Shown: piece after piece, positions 55,363 through 63,091 of the stretch
How the letters are laid out: each line of letters starts with the position of its first letter
Numbering within the stretch: the stretch's first letter is position 1
Source: an uncultured Brachyspira sp.
GTDB lineage: Bacteria; Spirochaetota; Brachyspiria; Brachyspirales; Brachyspiraceae
Direction: 5' to 3'
DNA length: 64,000 bases
Assembly (NCBI RefSeq): GCF_910588665.1
Contig: NZ_CAJUPR010000002.1
Span: 128,031 to 192,030, forward strand
The notes under the pieces: generated by a model
What the model was told of the DNA's origin: nothing
The model's input: only the letters and a program-made list of their open reading frames with translations
The model's database searches: none
Position numbers and translations under genes: made by a program

Positions 55363-55887
55363 ATGAAAATCAAACTTCCTCTAATTATTTTAATAACAGC
55401 ATCAGCCGCTTTTATAGCTATAAAAAAAATAAAAGATAATAAATTTCATATTAAAAGCTATGACGGCAAATTCAGTATGCTATTTTCTAAAGATTGGAAA
55501 TTATCAGAAAATAAAAATGAACTTAATGAAAACTCAAACTTAGAAGCTATTAACAATAAAAAAGGCGTATGCATTATAATGTTTTCCAAATCAAAAAATG
55601 AACTCGGTAATATTACTTTAGAAGAATATAATAATATTATTCTAAGCAGTATTGAAGGCGAGAATATAATATCATTGAAAAATATAAAATTTAATAATAA
55701 AGAAATATATTCTGCACAATTTAATTCATATTATAAAAATATGCCTGTAAATTATATCTTATATGCATTGGAAACAGAAAATTATTATCATCAGTTTATG
55801 GCGGCTTTAATAGGCGGCAGTAAAAAAAATAAATACTTAAACAATATTTTATCCACAATAAAAGAATTACAGAGTAAAAATAAATGA
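55363..55887 (+). CDS. Membrane-anchored PsbP/DcrB-like protein
   Basis: I start at the ATG at 55363, preceded by GGGGG; an ATG at 55345 is before that site. The 174-residue product has an N-terminal membrane helix or uncleaved signal (LPLIILITASAAFIAIKKI) followed by an alpha-beta domain with SMLFSKDWKLSEN and later a FMAALIGGSKKNK segment, similar to the PsbP/DcrB fold. The stop overlaps the next start by 4 bp (ATGA). Confidence 0.6.
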   Translation: MKIKLPLIILITASAAFIAIKKIKDNKFHIKSYDGKFSMLFSKDWKLSENKNELNENSNLEAINNKKGVCIIMFSKSKNELGNITLEEYNNIILSSIEGENIISLKNIKFNNKEIYSAQFNSYYKNMPVNYILYALETENYYHQFMAALIGGSKKNKYLNNILSTIKELQSKNK

Positions 55888-56309
55888 AAAAGACTGCATT
55901 AATATTATTTTTAATTTTATATTCTCTGTCTTTTGCGGAACAGAAAATATTTATATCGGTAAAATTAAAAGGAAATGAACTTAGAAAAGAAATACTTAAA
56001 TGGGTAAAAAAAGAAGCATCATACAACAGATTCAGAAGCTATGATAACGGACAGATATATTTATTTTTCGTTTCAAATAATATTATAGAAAATAATTCTT
56101 TATGCTTTGATATAAGATTTCATTTGGAATACGATAAATTTATGGTTGATTTCTCCAATATAAAATTACTTGACAATACCACAGGTCATGCTGAAGATTT
56201 AAAGTTCAGTACTTGGGATATGCTTACAAACAGCGGGAGATTTAAAGAATATAATCAGACTATAAGCCTTATAATAGAGGAATTGGAAAATATAGTAAAT
56301 ACATCATAA
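55884..56309 (+). CDS. Small secreted protein, unknown
   Basis: A 141-residue protein with a cleavable signal peptide ending YSLSFA, overlapping the preceding gene by ATGA and thus translationally coupled to it. The mature part begins EQKIFISVKLKGNELRKEIL and is a compact alpha-beta domain. It probably functions in the periplasm with its upstream partner. No family was recognised. Confidence 0.6.
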   Translation: MKKTALILFLILYSLSFAEQKIFISVKLKGNELRKEILKWVKKEASYNRFRSYDNGQIYLFFVSNNIIENNSLCFDIRFHLEYDKFMVDFSNIKLLDNTTGHAEDLKFSTWDMLTNSGRFKEYNQTISLIIEELENIVNTS

Positions 56310-56397
56310 TTAAATATCTGTACATGAAAATATTTTAATAAAAGACTCGCCAAGAAGAAAAATTTAATTATTCATCTTAAATAAATAAAAATATATA

Positions 56398-57273
56398 TTA
56401 ATTTTTAATATAAAATCTGTTTCTGTAAAAATATACAAGCAAAGCCGCAGATACTATAGTGATCATTCCTATCAGTGAATATATATCAGCGGTCTCATTA
56501 AATAAAAATAAGCTGAACATATAAGAAAATATTACGCCTGTATAATTATAAATACTTATAGAGGATACAGGGGCTTTCTTATATGCAAATGTTAAAAAGA
56601 ACTGACCTAATCCAGCAAATATGCCTATGATTAAAAGCATAAATATTTCAAAAATATTCGGAATCAAAAAACTCTTTATAAAAAATAGTGAAAATAAGCA
56701 TGAAAATAATGAAAAATAAAATATTATAAGAGAATTACTTTCTCTGCCTTTTAAGTATCCTATAACAGCATAAGATATGCCTGCAAATAACGCAGCTGAT
56801 AATGCTGTTAATGCCGTAATAATATCAGAATTCATAGAAGGTTTTATTATAAATACGGATCCTGCTGCTGCAATGATCATGCCTATCCACTGCACTTTTA
56901 ATATTTTTTCTTTAATAAGAATAAAGGCAAATAAGCTTGACCAAAAAGGAGAAGTTTTTTGAAGCACTGCAGCATCCGCAAGAAGCATATTATTTGCCGC
57001 ATAGAAATAACATATAACTCCCAAATATCCAGAAATGCATCTGCATAATATTAAAATAATATTTTTTTTATGGGGAAAAATATTTTCTTTGTTTTTAATC
57101 ATCATAAAAGAACTTATAAATAATGTTACAAGGTTTCGGGCAAAAACCTGCTCCATTAAAGGAATATCTGAACCCGATATTTTTACAGCCGTTTCCATTA
57201 TGCTGAAAGATAAGGCAGAAAATACTATAAATAAAGAACCTAATTTTATATTATTATTTGAATTATTAATCAT
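56398..57273 (-). CDS. EamA/RhaT-family drug/metabolite transporter
   Basis: A 291-residue protein with ten hydrophobic helices in two repeats of five. The first repeat starts SLFIVFSALSFSIMETAVKI and includes FYAANNMLLADAAVLQKTSP; the second starts ITALTALSAALFAGISYAVI and has YKKAPVSSISIYNYTGVIFS. This is the EamA pattern of small-molecule exporters. The substrate cannot be inferred. Precedes plsY (24 bp) on the same strand. Confidence 0.88.
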   Translation of the reverse strand: MINNSNNNIKLGSLFIVFSALSFSIMETAVKISGSDIPLMEQVFARNLVTLFISSFMMIKNKENIFPHKKNIILILCRCISGYLGVICYFYAANNMLLADAAVLQKTSPFWSSLFAFILIKEKILKVQWIGMIIAAAGSVFIIKPSMNSDIITALTALSAALFAGISYAVIGYLKGRESNSLIIFYFSLFSCLFSLFFIKSFLIPNIFEIFMLLIIGIFAGLGQFFLTFAYKKAPVSSISIYNYTGVIFSYMFSLFLFNETADIYSLIGMITIVSAALLVYFYRNRFYIKN

Positions 57274-57297
57274 ATTAAATTATTAGTATACGCTTTA

Positions 57298-57945
57298 TTA
57301 TTTTTTAGAAAAGGCATTTTCCTCTCCCTTAAGCATTCTTTTATAATTGGGTATATGCTTTATTATAATGAAGGCTGCAAGAAGTATTCCTATGGGAAGC
57401 ATCACCTTATAATTTATATTAAAAAATAATCTGTATAAGAAATTAGCTTTAAAATAAAGTATGCTTAAAATTACAGGAAAAACAGCCGCACCAATTGTAG
57501 ATCCTACTGCAACCGTTTTTTTTGATGCAAATAAACCTATAAAGAAAAAAACCATAGTTATAAGAAGACTTACAGGCGCAAGCATAAACATTGAGCCTGC
57601 ACTTGTGGCAACTCCTTTTCCTCCTTTGAAGCCTAAGAATACAGAAAATACATGACCTAAAATAGAAGAAGCAGCGCATACAGCCAATATATAGCTATGC
57701 GATGATATTATATCCGATAGTATGAATGAAGCCGCTGAAACGGAAATAATGCCTTTTCCTATATCGCATATATAAGCTGCAATGCCTGCCTTTTTTCCGC
57801 ATACTCTAAGAACATTGCTTGCACCTGAATTTAAGCTCCCCTCTTTTCTGACATCATGACCGTTTATCTTTCCTATTATAAATGAAAATGGGATGGATCC
57901 TATTAAATAGGATACTAATACGCTTAGTATAATTTTTAATATCAT
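57298..57945 (-). CDS. plsY: Glycerol-3-phosphate acyltransferase PlsY
   Basis: PlsY transfers an acyl group from acyl phosphate to glycerol-3-phosphate at the start of phospholipid synthesis. The 215-residue membrane protein has the three family motifs: GSIPFSFIIGK, GSLNSGASNVLRVCGKKAG (variant of SgNiGATN) and GFKGGKGVAT. Five to seven helices. It lies two bp from der, with which it is likely co-transcribed. Confidence 0.92.
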   Translation of the reverse strand: MILKIILSVLVSYLIGSIPFSFIIGKINGHDVRKEGSLNSGASNVLRVCGKKAGIAAYICDIGKGIISVSAASFILSDIISSHSYILAVCAASSILGHVFSVFLGFKGGKGVATSAGSMFMLAPVSLLITMVFFFIGLFASKKTVAVGSTIGAAVFPVILSILYFKANFLYRLFFNINYKVMLPIGILLAAFIIIKHIPNYKRMLKGEENAFSKK

Positions 57946-57947
57946 AA

Positions 57948-59291
57948 TTATTTTTTACCTCTTTTTCTGAAATTAAGAATAATCGGCGTTCCTCTTAAAT
58001 CAAACATGTCTCTGAATCTGTTTTCTAAATATCTCTTATAATGCTTATTTAATTTATGAGGATAATTGCAGAATACGGCAAAAGCAGGAGGATTTATACC
58101 CGTCTGAGCTACATAAAAAACTTTGAAAGGATTTCCGCCTGCAGATATTGTGTATTCTCTTGTAGCTCTTATCATAGTTTCTGTAACGGCATGCGTTTCA
58201 AATTTCTGAAGCCTTGTTTTAGCCACCCTTACTGCAAGCGATAATAATTTATCTGCATCATTTTTTCTTACTGCCGAAACTCTTGCATAAAATGCATAAT
58301 TAAGAACAGGAAAAGTTTTTTTCATATATGCCTCATAATCATTCCAAGTAGTCCCTTTTTCTCTTATATCCCATTTATTTGCGGCTATTACAATTCCTTT
58401 TTTTCTTTCTATTATAAGATTGGCAATAGTTTTATCCTGATCAGTCAGTCCCTCAAGAACATCAAGCATAAGTATGCATACATCGGATGACTCTATGGCT
58501 TTTACAGCCCTGTTTACGCTGTAATATTCAATATCCGTATTTACATTTTTCTTTTTTCTTATTCCTGCAGTATCAACAAGACAAATATCATCTCCTTTGA
58601 AATTAAAAGTTTCATCTACAGAATCCCTTGTTGTACCTGCTATATCAGATACTATGCTTCTGTCTTTTTCTATTAATGTATTTAATAGCGTAGATTTGCC
58701 CGCATTAGGCTTTCCCACTATAGCTATATTTATAGCTTTACTTTCAGCATTATCGGAATCTTCAGTCTTTATTTTAATATGCTTATCTTCTTTATCAGTA
58801 TCTTTTAATATTTTAAGAATTTTTTCTTTTAAATCGTTGATGCCTCTGTTATGCTCTGCGCTTATAGGAACAATATCTTCTATTCCCAAAGAATAAAATT
58901 CATTAATCAAATCATTGTGAGAACTGCAGTCTATTTTATTTACAACAAGTATAATAGGCTTTCCCAATTTTCTTATTGTATTAATAAAATGTCTGTCATC
59001 TGGATGCATCATACGGGCATCAGCTAAAAATAAAATCAAATCGCAATCGGAAGAAGCTGTTTTTAAAGCTTTATCCCTTACCTTTTCATTTAAAGCATCT
59101 TCGCTTATATCTAAAAGCCCTCCTGTATCAAGAATATTAAAAGCTGTATCATCTATATATACGGAGGCTATACTTATATCTCTGGTAACTCCAGCCATAG
59201 GATCAACTATAGACTTTCTTCTTCCTGCGAATCTGTTAAACAAAGTGGACTTTCCAACATTAGGTCTTCCCAATATTGCAATATTTTTCAT
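57948..59291 (-). CDS. der: GTPase Der (EngA), ribosome assembly
   Basis: A 447-residue protein with two tandem GTPase domains: GRPNVGKSTLFNRFAG (residues 7-22) with DTGGL, NKID and SAEH; then GKPNAGKSTLLNTLIE with DTAGIRKK and NKWD. A KH-like C-terminal domain follows, containing VFCNYPHKLNKHYKRYLENR. It helps mature the 50S subunit. First gene of a leftward unit der-plsY-EamA. Its 5' side borders the 569-bp AT-rich gap. Confidence 0.95.
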   Translation of the reverse strand: MKNIAILGRPNVGKSTLFNRFAGRRKSIVDPMAGVTRDISIASVYIDDTAFNILDTGGLLDISEDALNEKVRDKALKTASSDCDLILFLADARMMHPDDRHFINTIRKLGKPIILVVNKIDCSSHNDLINEFYSLGIEDIVPISAEHNRGINDLKEKILKILKDTDKEDKHIKIKTEDSDNAESKAINIAIVGKPNAGKSTLLNTLIEKDRSIVSDIAGTTRDSVDETFNFKGDDICLVDTAGIRKKKNVNTDIEYYSVNRAVKAIESSDVCILMLDVLEGLTDQDKTIANLIIERKKGIVIAANKWDIREKGTTWNDYEAYMKKTFPVLNYAFYARVSAVRKNDADKLLSLAVRVAKTRLQKFETHAVTETMIRATREYTISAGGNPFKVFYVAQTGINPPAFAVFCNYPHKLNKHYKRYLENRFRDMFDLRGTPIILNFRKRGKK

Positions 59292-59860
59292 TTATTAAAC
59301 CTTTTATAATTACATATCATTTAAAATAATATCATAGTTTTTAATATATTGCTATATAGTTCATAAACTGTTGATAAGTAAAAAATATTTCAAACATTAT
59401 AAACATATTTTTAAATTATATAATTTCTGAATTTTAATTATAAATTTTATATTATTAATTACAGAATATATTGTTAATATTAACATATTTACAAACATTA
59501 TATAAATAATTTTTTATATTTTCTTCTTATATGCATAAGTTATCAACATATTAACTTCTTAATAATAATAAAAAATTTATTTAAAAATTTAAATATATAA
59601 TATTATTATATTATGAAAAAACAGATTAATTCAAATTATGAATTTAATAAAAATAAAATATTAATGAATTCAATTATTTTTTAAATGTTGATAATATGTT
59701 GATAATGTTAATAAATTAATTATAAAACATAATATAAGAATTCATATTAAAAATTTATTATTTAAATTTTATTTTTAAATTCATAAATTGAATTTAAAAA
59801 TATATAATTAGCATTTTTAATAATTATATGCTATAATAAATAAAAATATTAGGTCTGTAT
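59292..59860. other. AT-rich gap with four DnaA-box-like 9-mers (candidate origin)
   Basis: No gene was found in this 569-bp gap between divergent der and the kinase-like gene. The 9-mer TTATCAACA (a variant of the DnaA box TTATCCACA) occurs at 59540-59548 on plus and at 59369-59377, 59686-59694 and 59697-59705 on minus; the last two are 2 bp apart. Close variants occur too (TTGTTAATA near 59471, TGTTAATAA at 59706-59714). The block is extremely AT-rich, as a DNA unwinding element would be. Candidate replication origin; alternatively, simple AT-richness makes such matches likely. Confidence 0.5.
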
Positions 59861-60634
59861 ATGAAACAAAACTTCTATATTAACAGCAAACTTAAGGATT
59901 TAATTTCAAATATAATCTATGATGTTAAAAATTACAGCGGCATAATAAATAAATATATAGACTTTGAAAGATGCTCTAATAATTACTGCAGCGAATCAAA
60001 AAATACTATAATAAGACAGTCTTTTCTTATAAACAGAACTATGGAGGCTTTGAATGATTTTAATGATATAAACTCGGATTCCTTTAAACTTAATATGAAT
60101 TTCGAAAATATAAATCTTATAATAAATGAATCTTTAGACAGTATTTTAGATTTATTCAGATCCAAAAGAATAAAGATTACTCTTGATAATAATATATCAG
60201 ACGGTTTAATATCTATGATGGACAGATCCAGAATAAAGGGAAGCTTATTAAACATTTTTTCTTTTATATACAATATAATAAAAGTAAACTCTTCTATGAA
60301 TATATTATGCAGTTTAATTAATTATGAAGATAATGAAAATTTTCTTTATATGAACGGAGTTGATAAAATAAGCGAAAGAGAAAGGAAAAAATTAGAATTA
60401 AATAAGGAATGCATAGAAATATCTTTAATTTTTGTATCTGATGAAATACCCGAAGAGATAAAAAGAATGCTTTTTAAAACTCCTTTGATATCTTATGAAA
60501 ATATAAATTTTAATAATATATATTTATATACGGCTTATAATATTATTAAGAAGCATTACGGAAATATTTGGATGGAAACTTTTGAAAATAAGCAGAGGAT
60601 CAATATAATTTTTCCTGCTGATAAAAGATTATGA
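59861..60634 (+). CDS. Degenerate histidine-kinase-like ATPase
   Basis: A 257-residue protein without a membrane helix. The layout follows a sensor kinase: a helical region in place of DHp (LKDLISNIIYDVKNYSGIIN) that lacks the phosphoacceptor His, and then an HATPase-like region with an N-box-like segment (DRSRIKGSLLNIFSFIYNII), a worn G1-like segment (LIFVSDEIPEEIKRMLFKTP) and a C-terminus like that of kinases (YTAYNIIKKHYGNIWMETFE). The glycines that hold ATP are largely gone. It is probably an adaptor or pseudokinase. Coupled to the next gene by a 4-bp ATGA overlap. Confidence 0.6.
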   Translation: MKQNFYINSKLKDLISNIIYDVKNYSGIINKYIDFERCSNNYCSESKNTIIRQSFLINRTMEALNDFNDINSDSFKLNMNFENINLIINESLDSILDLFRSKRIKITLDNNISDGLISMMDRSRIKGSLLNIFSFIYNIIKVNSSMNILCSLINYEDNENFLYMNGVDKISERERKKLELNKECIEISLIFVSDEIPEEIKRMLFKTPLISYENINFNNIYLYTAYNIIKKHYGNIWMETFENKQRINIIFPADKRL

Positions 60635-61581
60635 ATTATATATTAGGATATATTCTTTTAGCAGCCTATTTATTATCATTTATAATAGGTTTTTCTTCAA
60701 TACTGTTCTCTATTATGTATTATATAATAGAGAGAGTGGCATGGCTTAAATATTATATAATATTTTTATTTACATTTGCACTTCTGCTTTTAATAAGAGC
60801 CATAAAATTATTAAGCCTTCTTACGCTCCCTTATTTTATGTCTAATAATATATTTAATACTCTGTACTTTTTCAGTTTTTCGGTATCTATGTCTTTAATG
60901 CTCTATTTTATACCTGCTTTTTTATACAGATTTTTAAATATGAAATGGACTTTTAAAGAAAATATAATTTATATATCATTATCCATAACTCATTTTATTT
61001 TAAGCATATTGGGAATACTTATTATATTTGACTTATATATAATAAGCGGCATTATATTTTATATATCCATAATAGCAATATTTTTTATAGGATTTATTAA
61101 TTATAAAAATATAAAAGATAAGACAATTAAATTTATAGTAAAGATACTAGGATTTATCACAATGATAATATATCCCATACTTATATATCAGCTTATTATA
61201 TACAGAAAGGAAGCCGCCGATATAGTTTCTATGGATATAACATTAGTTCTTTTTTATATATGGTGGAACTTAGTTATGCTCGGATATTTATTTTGGTATT
61301 TTATAAATATATTTAATAATAAAATGCTTAATTCAGATGTTTTAAATATAAAGCAGCTATCAGATGAAAAAGAAGAATATACGAAAGATGAAAATATAAA
61401 TTTAACTAAAAGAGAGAGGGAAATATTATCATATCTTCTTAAAGGAAAGACAAATAAAGAAGTATCTTTAATACTTGATATATCTCTTAACACTGTTAAT
61501 AATCATGTATCAAATATATATGAAAAATCCGGAGTCAAAAACAGAGTTGAATTAGTAAATAAGTTTTCAAAGAAAAGATAA
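60631..61581 (+). CDS. Membrane protein with C-terminal LuxR-type HTH
   Basis: A 316-residue protein. The first ~235 residues are about seven membrane helices (from LLAAYLLSFIIGFSSILFSI to WWNLVMLGYLFWYFINIF). The C-terminal ~65 residues are a GerE/LuxR DNA-binding domain: LTKREREILSYLLKGKTNKE then VSLILDISLNTVNNHVSNIY. A membrane-bound one-component regulator with its DNA-binding domain in the cytoplasm. Coupled to the kinase-like gene; the pair may be a signalling unit. No REC domain. Confidence 0.8.
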   Translation: MNYILGYILLAAYLLSFIIGFSSILFSIMYYIIERVAWLKYYIIFLFTFALLLLIRAIKLLSLLTLPYFMSNNIFNTLYFFSFSVSMSLMLYFIPAFLYRFLNMKWTFKENIIYISLSITHFILSILGILIIFDLYIISGIIFYISIIAIFFIGFINYKNIKDKTIKFIVKILGFITMIIYPILIYQLIIYRKEAADIVSMDITLVLFYIWWNLVMLGYLFWYFINIFNNKMLNSDVLNIKQLSDEKEEYTKDENINLTKREREILSYLLKGKTNKEVSLILDISLNTVNNHVSNIYEKSGVKNRVELVNKFSKKR

Positions 61582-61630
61582 TCAGTCTTTTATTATGTAT
61601 GAAATTATATGTTTATGATAACTTTGTATT

Positions 61631-61665
61631 AAAAAATAGTAAGTCTGCTGTTCTTACTATTTTTT
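61631..61665. terminator. Bidirectional terminator
   Basis: AAAAAATAGTAAG pairs with CTTACTATTTTTT around a 9-nt loop. It serves both the LuxR-type gene and the convergent FlgM-like gene. Confidence 0.85.
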
Positions 61666-61696
61666 AGGTAATAATTTAAAATATGGAAATAAGGCA

Positions 61697-61990
61697 TTAT
61701 TCCATAGGCATAGAATCTAATATAGAGTTTGCAAGAGAATGCAACACCTCTTCTTTTAAAGCTCCGTCCTGCATGTATAATTCCAATCTTTTTTTTGCTT
61801 CTGCTATTTTTTCTTCTCTTATATCCGGAGCTTCTTTAATGATATCAGCTAGCTTTTCATTCTGAAAAGCTAATCTTGATTCATTAGAAATTTCTATTCT
61901 GTCTGAACCAGCTTTAGAAACTTTTTCATTATACTTAATATTAGATTTTTGATGTATATTTGATGCGCCGCCTATTTTATCAATTGTCAT
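61697..61990 (-). CDS. flgM: FlgM-like anti-sigma-28 factor
   Basis: I start at the ATG at 61990 (MTIDKIGGASN), preceded by GGAG; a longer frame from 62056 lies inside rsmI. The 97-residue product has the FlgM layout: MTIDKIGG at the N-terminus, DRIEISNESRLAF, then the binding helix region APDIREEKIAEAKKRLELYM and a final helix (HSLANSILDSM). FlgM holds the flagellar sigma factor until the hook is complete. It overlaps the end of rsmI by 11 bp. Confidence 0.75.
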   Translation of the reverse strand: MTIDKIGGASNIHQKSNIKYNEKVSKAGSDRIEISNESRLAFQNEKLADIIKEAPDIREEKIAEAKKRLELYMQDGALKEEVLHSLANSILDSMPME

Positions 61991-62795
61991 AATCTGACTC
62001 CTTACATAAGTTATTTTCGGCATTAGCCCTGCATACTTTAGATTTTCTATTATCAATTATAATACAAAATTCGCCTTTAATTATTATACTGCCATCTGTA
62101 AAAAAATCAAGAATATTTTTAGCTTCATCTCTTATAATCTGCTCAAACTGCTTTGTGATTTCTCTTCCTATAACAATATCCGTTTTTTCTCCGAATATGT
62201 TAACAATGTCCCATATGCATTCTTTAACTCTGTGTACTGATTCATATATTGCTATAATGCTTTTCTGATTTTGATGCAGTTTTTTTAATTGATTTCTTCT
62301 TTTACCCGATTTATTGGAAAGAAACCCTGCAAAAAAAGTATCTCCCGAAAGTCCTGAAACAGATAAAAGAGAAGTAAAAGCGGATATTCCTCCAGCAGGT
62401 ACTATTTTTATATTTTTTTCTATAGCTGTTTTTATTATGCTCACGCCAGGATCGCTTATGCATGGAGTTCCTGCATCGCTTATAATAGCCGCAGATTTTC
62501 CTTTTAATATATCATTTATATATCCGTCTATTTTATGTTTTGAAGAATGGCTGTTATAAGAAAATAGAGTATTTTTTATATTATAAAAATTAAGAAGCTT
62601 CAAAGCCACTCTTGTATCTTCGGATAATATAAAATCTGCATTTCTAAGTATTTTTAAAGCCCTTATAGTTATATCTTCCATATTTCCTATAGGTGTTGCT
62701 ACAACATATATTGTGCCTGCTTCTATCTTATTTTTATCATTATTTATTATATAGTCTGTAAACTTTTCACCGTTTTTATTTTCTTTATTTTTTAT
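61980..62795 (-). CDS. rsmI: 16S rRNA 2'-O-ribose C1402 methyltransferase with atypical start
   Basis: A tetrapyrrole-methylase-fold enzyme that methylates C1402 in the ribosomal P site. The first in-frame ATG (62681) would remove the conserved start; the in-frame sequence just before it reads GTIYVVATPIGNMEDIT, the family's SAM-binding motif, so translation must begin further up. The frame is open to a TAA at 62816-62814 without ATG, GTG or TTG. An AGGGGG site 7 nt before an ATA at 62795 suggests an AUA start (271 residues). SEDTRVALKL and AIISDAGTPCISDPG also match. Confidence 0.8.
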   Translation of the reverse strand: MKNKENKNGEKFTDYIINNDKNKIEAGTIYVVATPIGNMEDITIRALKILRNADFILSEDTRVALKLLNFYNIKNTLFSYNSHSSKHKIDGYINDILKGKSAAIISDAGTPCISDPGVSIIKTAIEKNIKIVPAGGISAFTSLLSVSGLSGDTFFAGFLSNKSGKRRNQLKKLHQNQKSIIAIYESVHRVKECIWDIVNIFGEKTDIVIGREITKQFEQIIRDEAKNILDFFTDGSIIIKGEFCIIIDNRKSKVCRANAENNLCKESDYDN

Positions 62796-62861
62796 TGCTG
62801 TGCCCCCTATTCTTTATGTAAATAATTATATATTAATTTTTTATTAATACAATATTGAAAA

Positions 62862-62877
62862 TGTTTCACATGAAACA
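62862..62877. promoter_or_regulatory. parS-like site 1
   Basis: TGTTTCACATGAAACA is a 16-bp near-palindrome that differs from the ParB-binding consensus TGTTTCACGTGAAACA at one central base. It lies upstream of rsmI. Confidence 0.7.
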
Positions 62878-62906
62878 TTTAATTAAAAACGGAAAATATT
62901 TAAAAA

Positions 62907-62922
62907 TGTTTCATGTGAAACA
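62907..62922. promoter_or_regulatory. parS-like site 2
   Basis: TGTTTCATGTGAAACA is the exact reverse complement of site 1, with centres 45 bp apart. Two identical sites in inverted orientation make a chance match unlikely. Confidence 0.7.
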
Positions 62923-63091
62923 TTTTTAAATAAGGTTTTTTTATTATATATGTTTTTAAATGTTTTTAAATATAAAAAAATATTATTGAAAACTATATTA
63001 ATTATTATAAAATAATATATAATATTTTAAGCTATACTGAAGCTGTTTATCTGTATTTATATAATTTATATATAAAAGAAAAAAGAAAATT

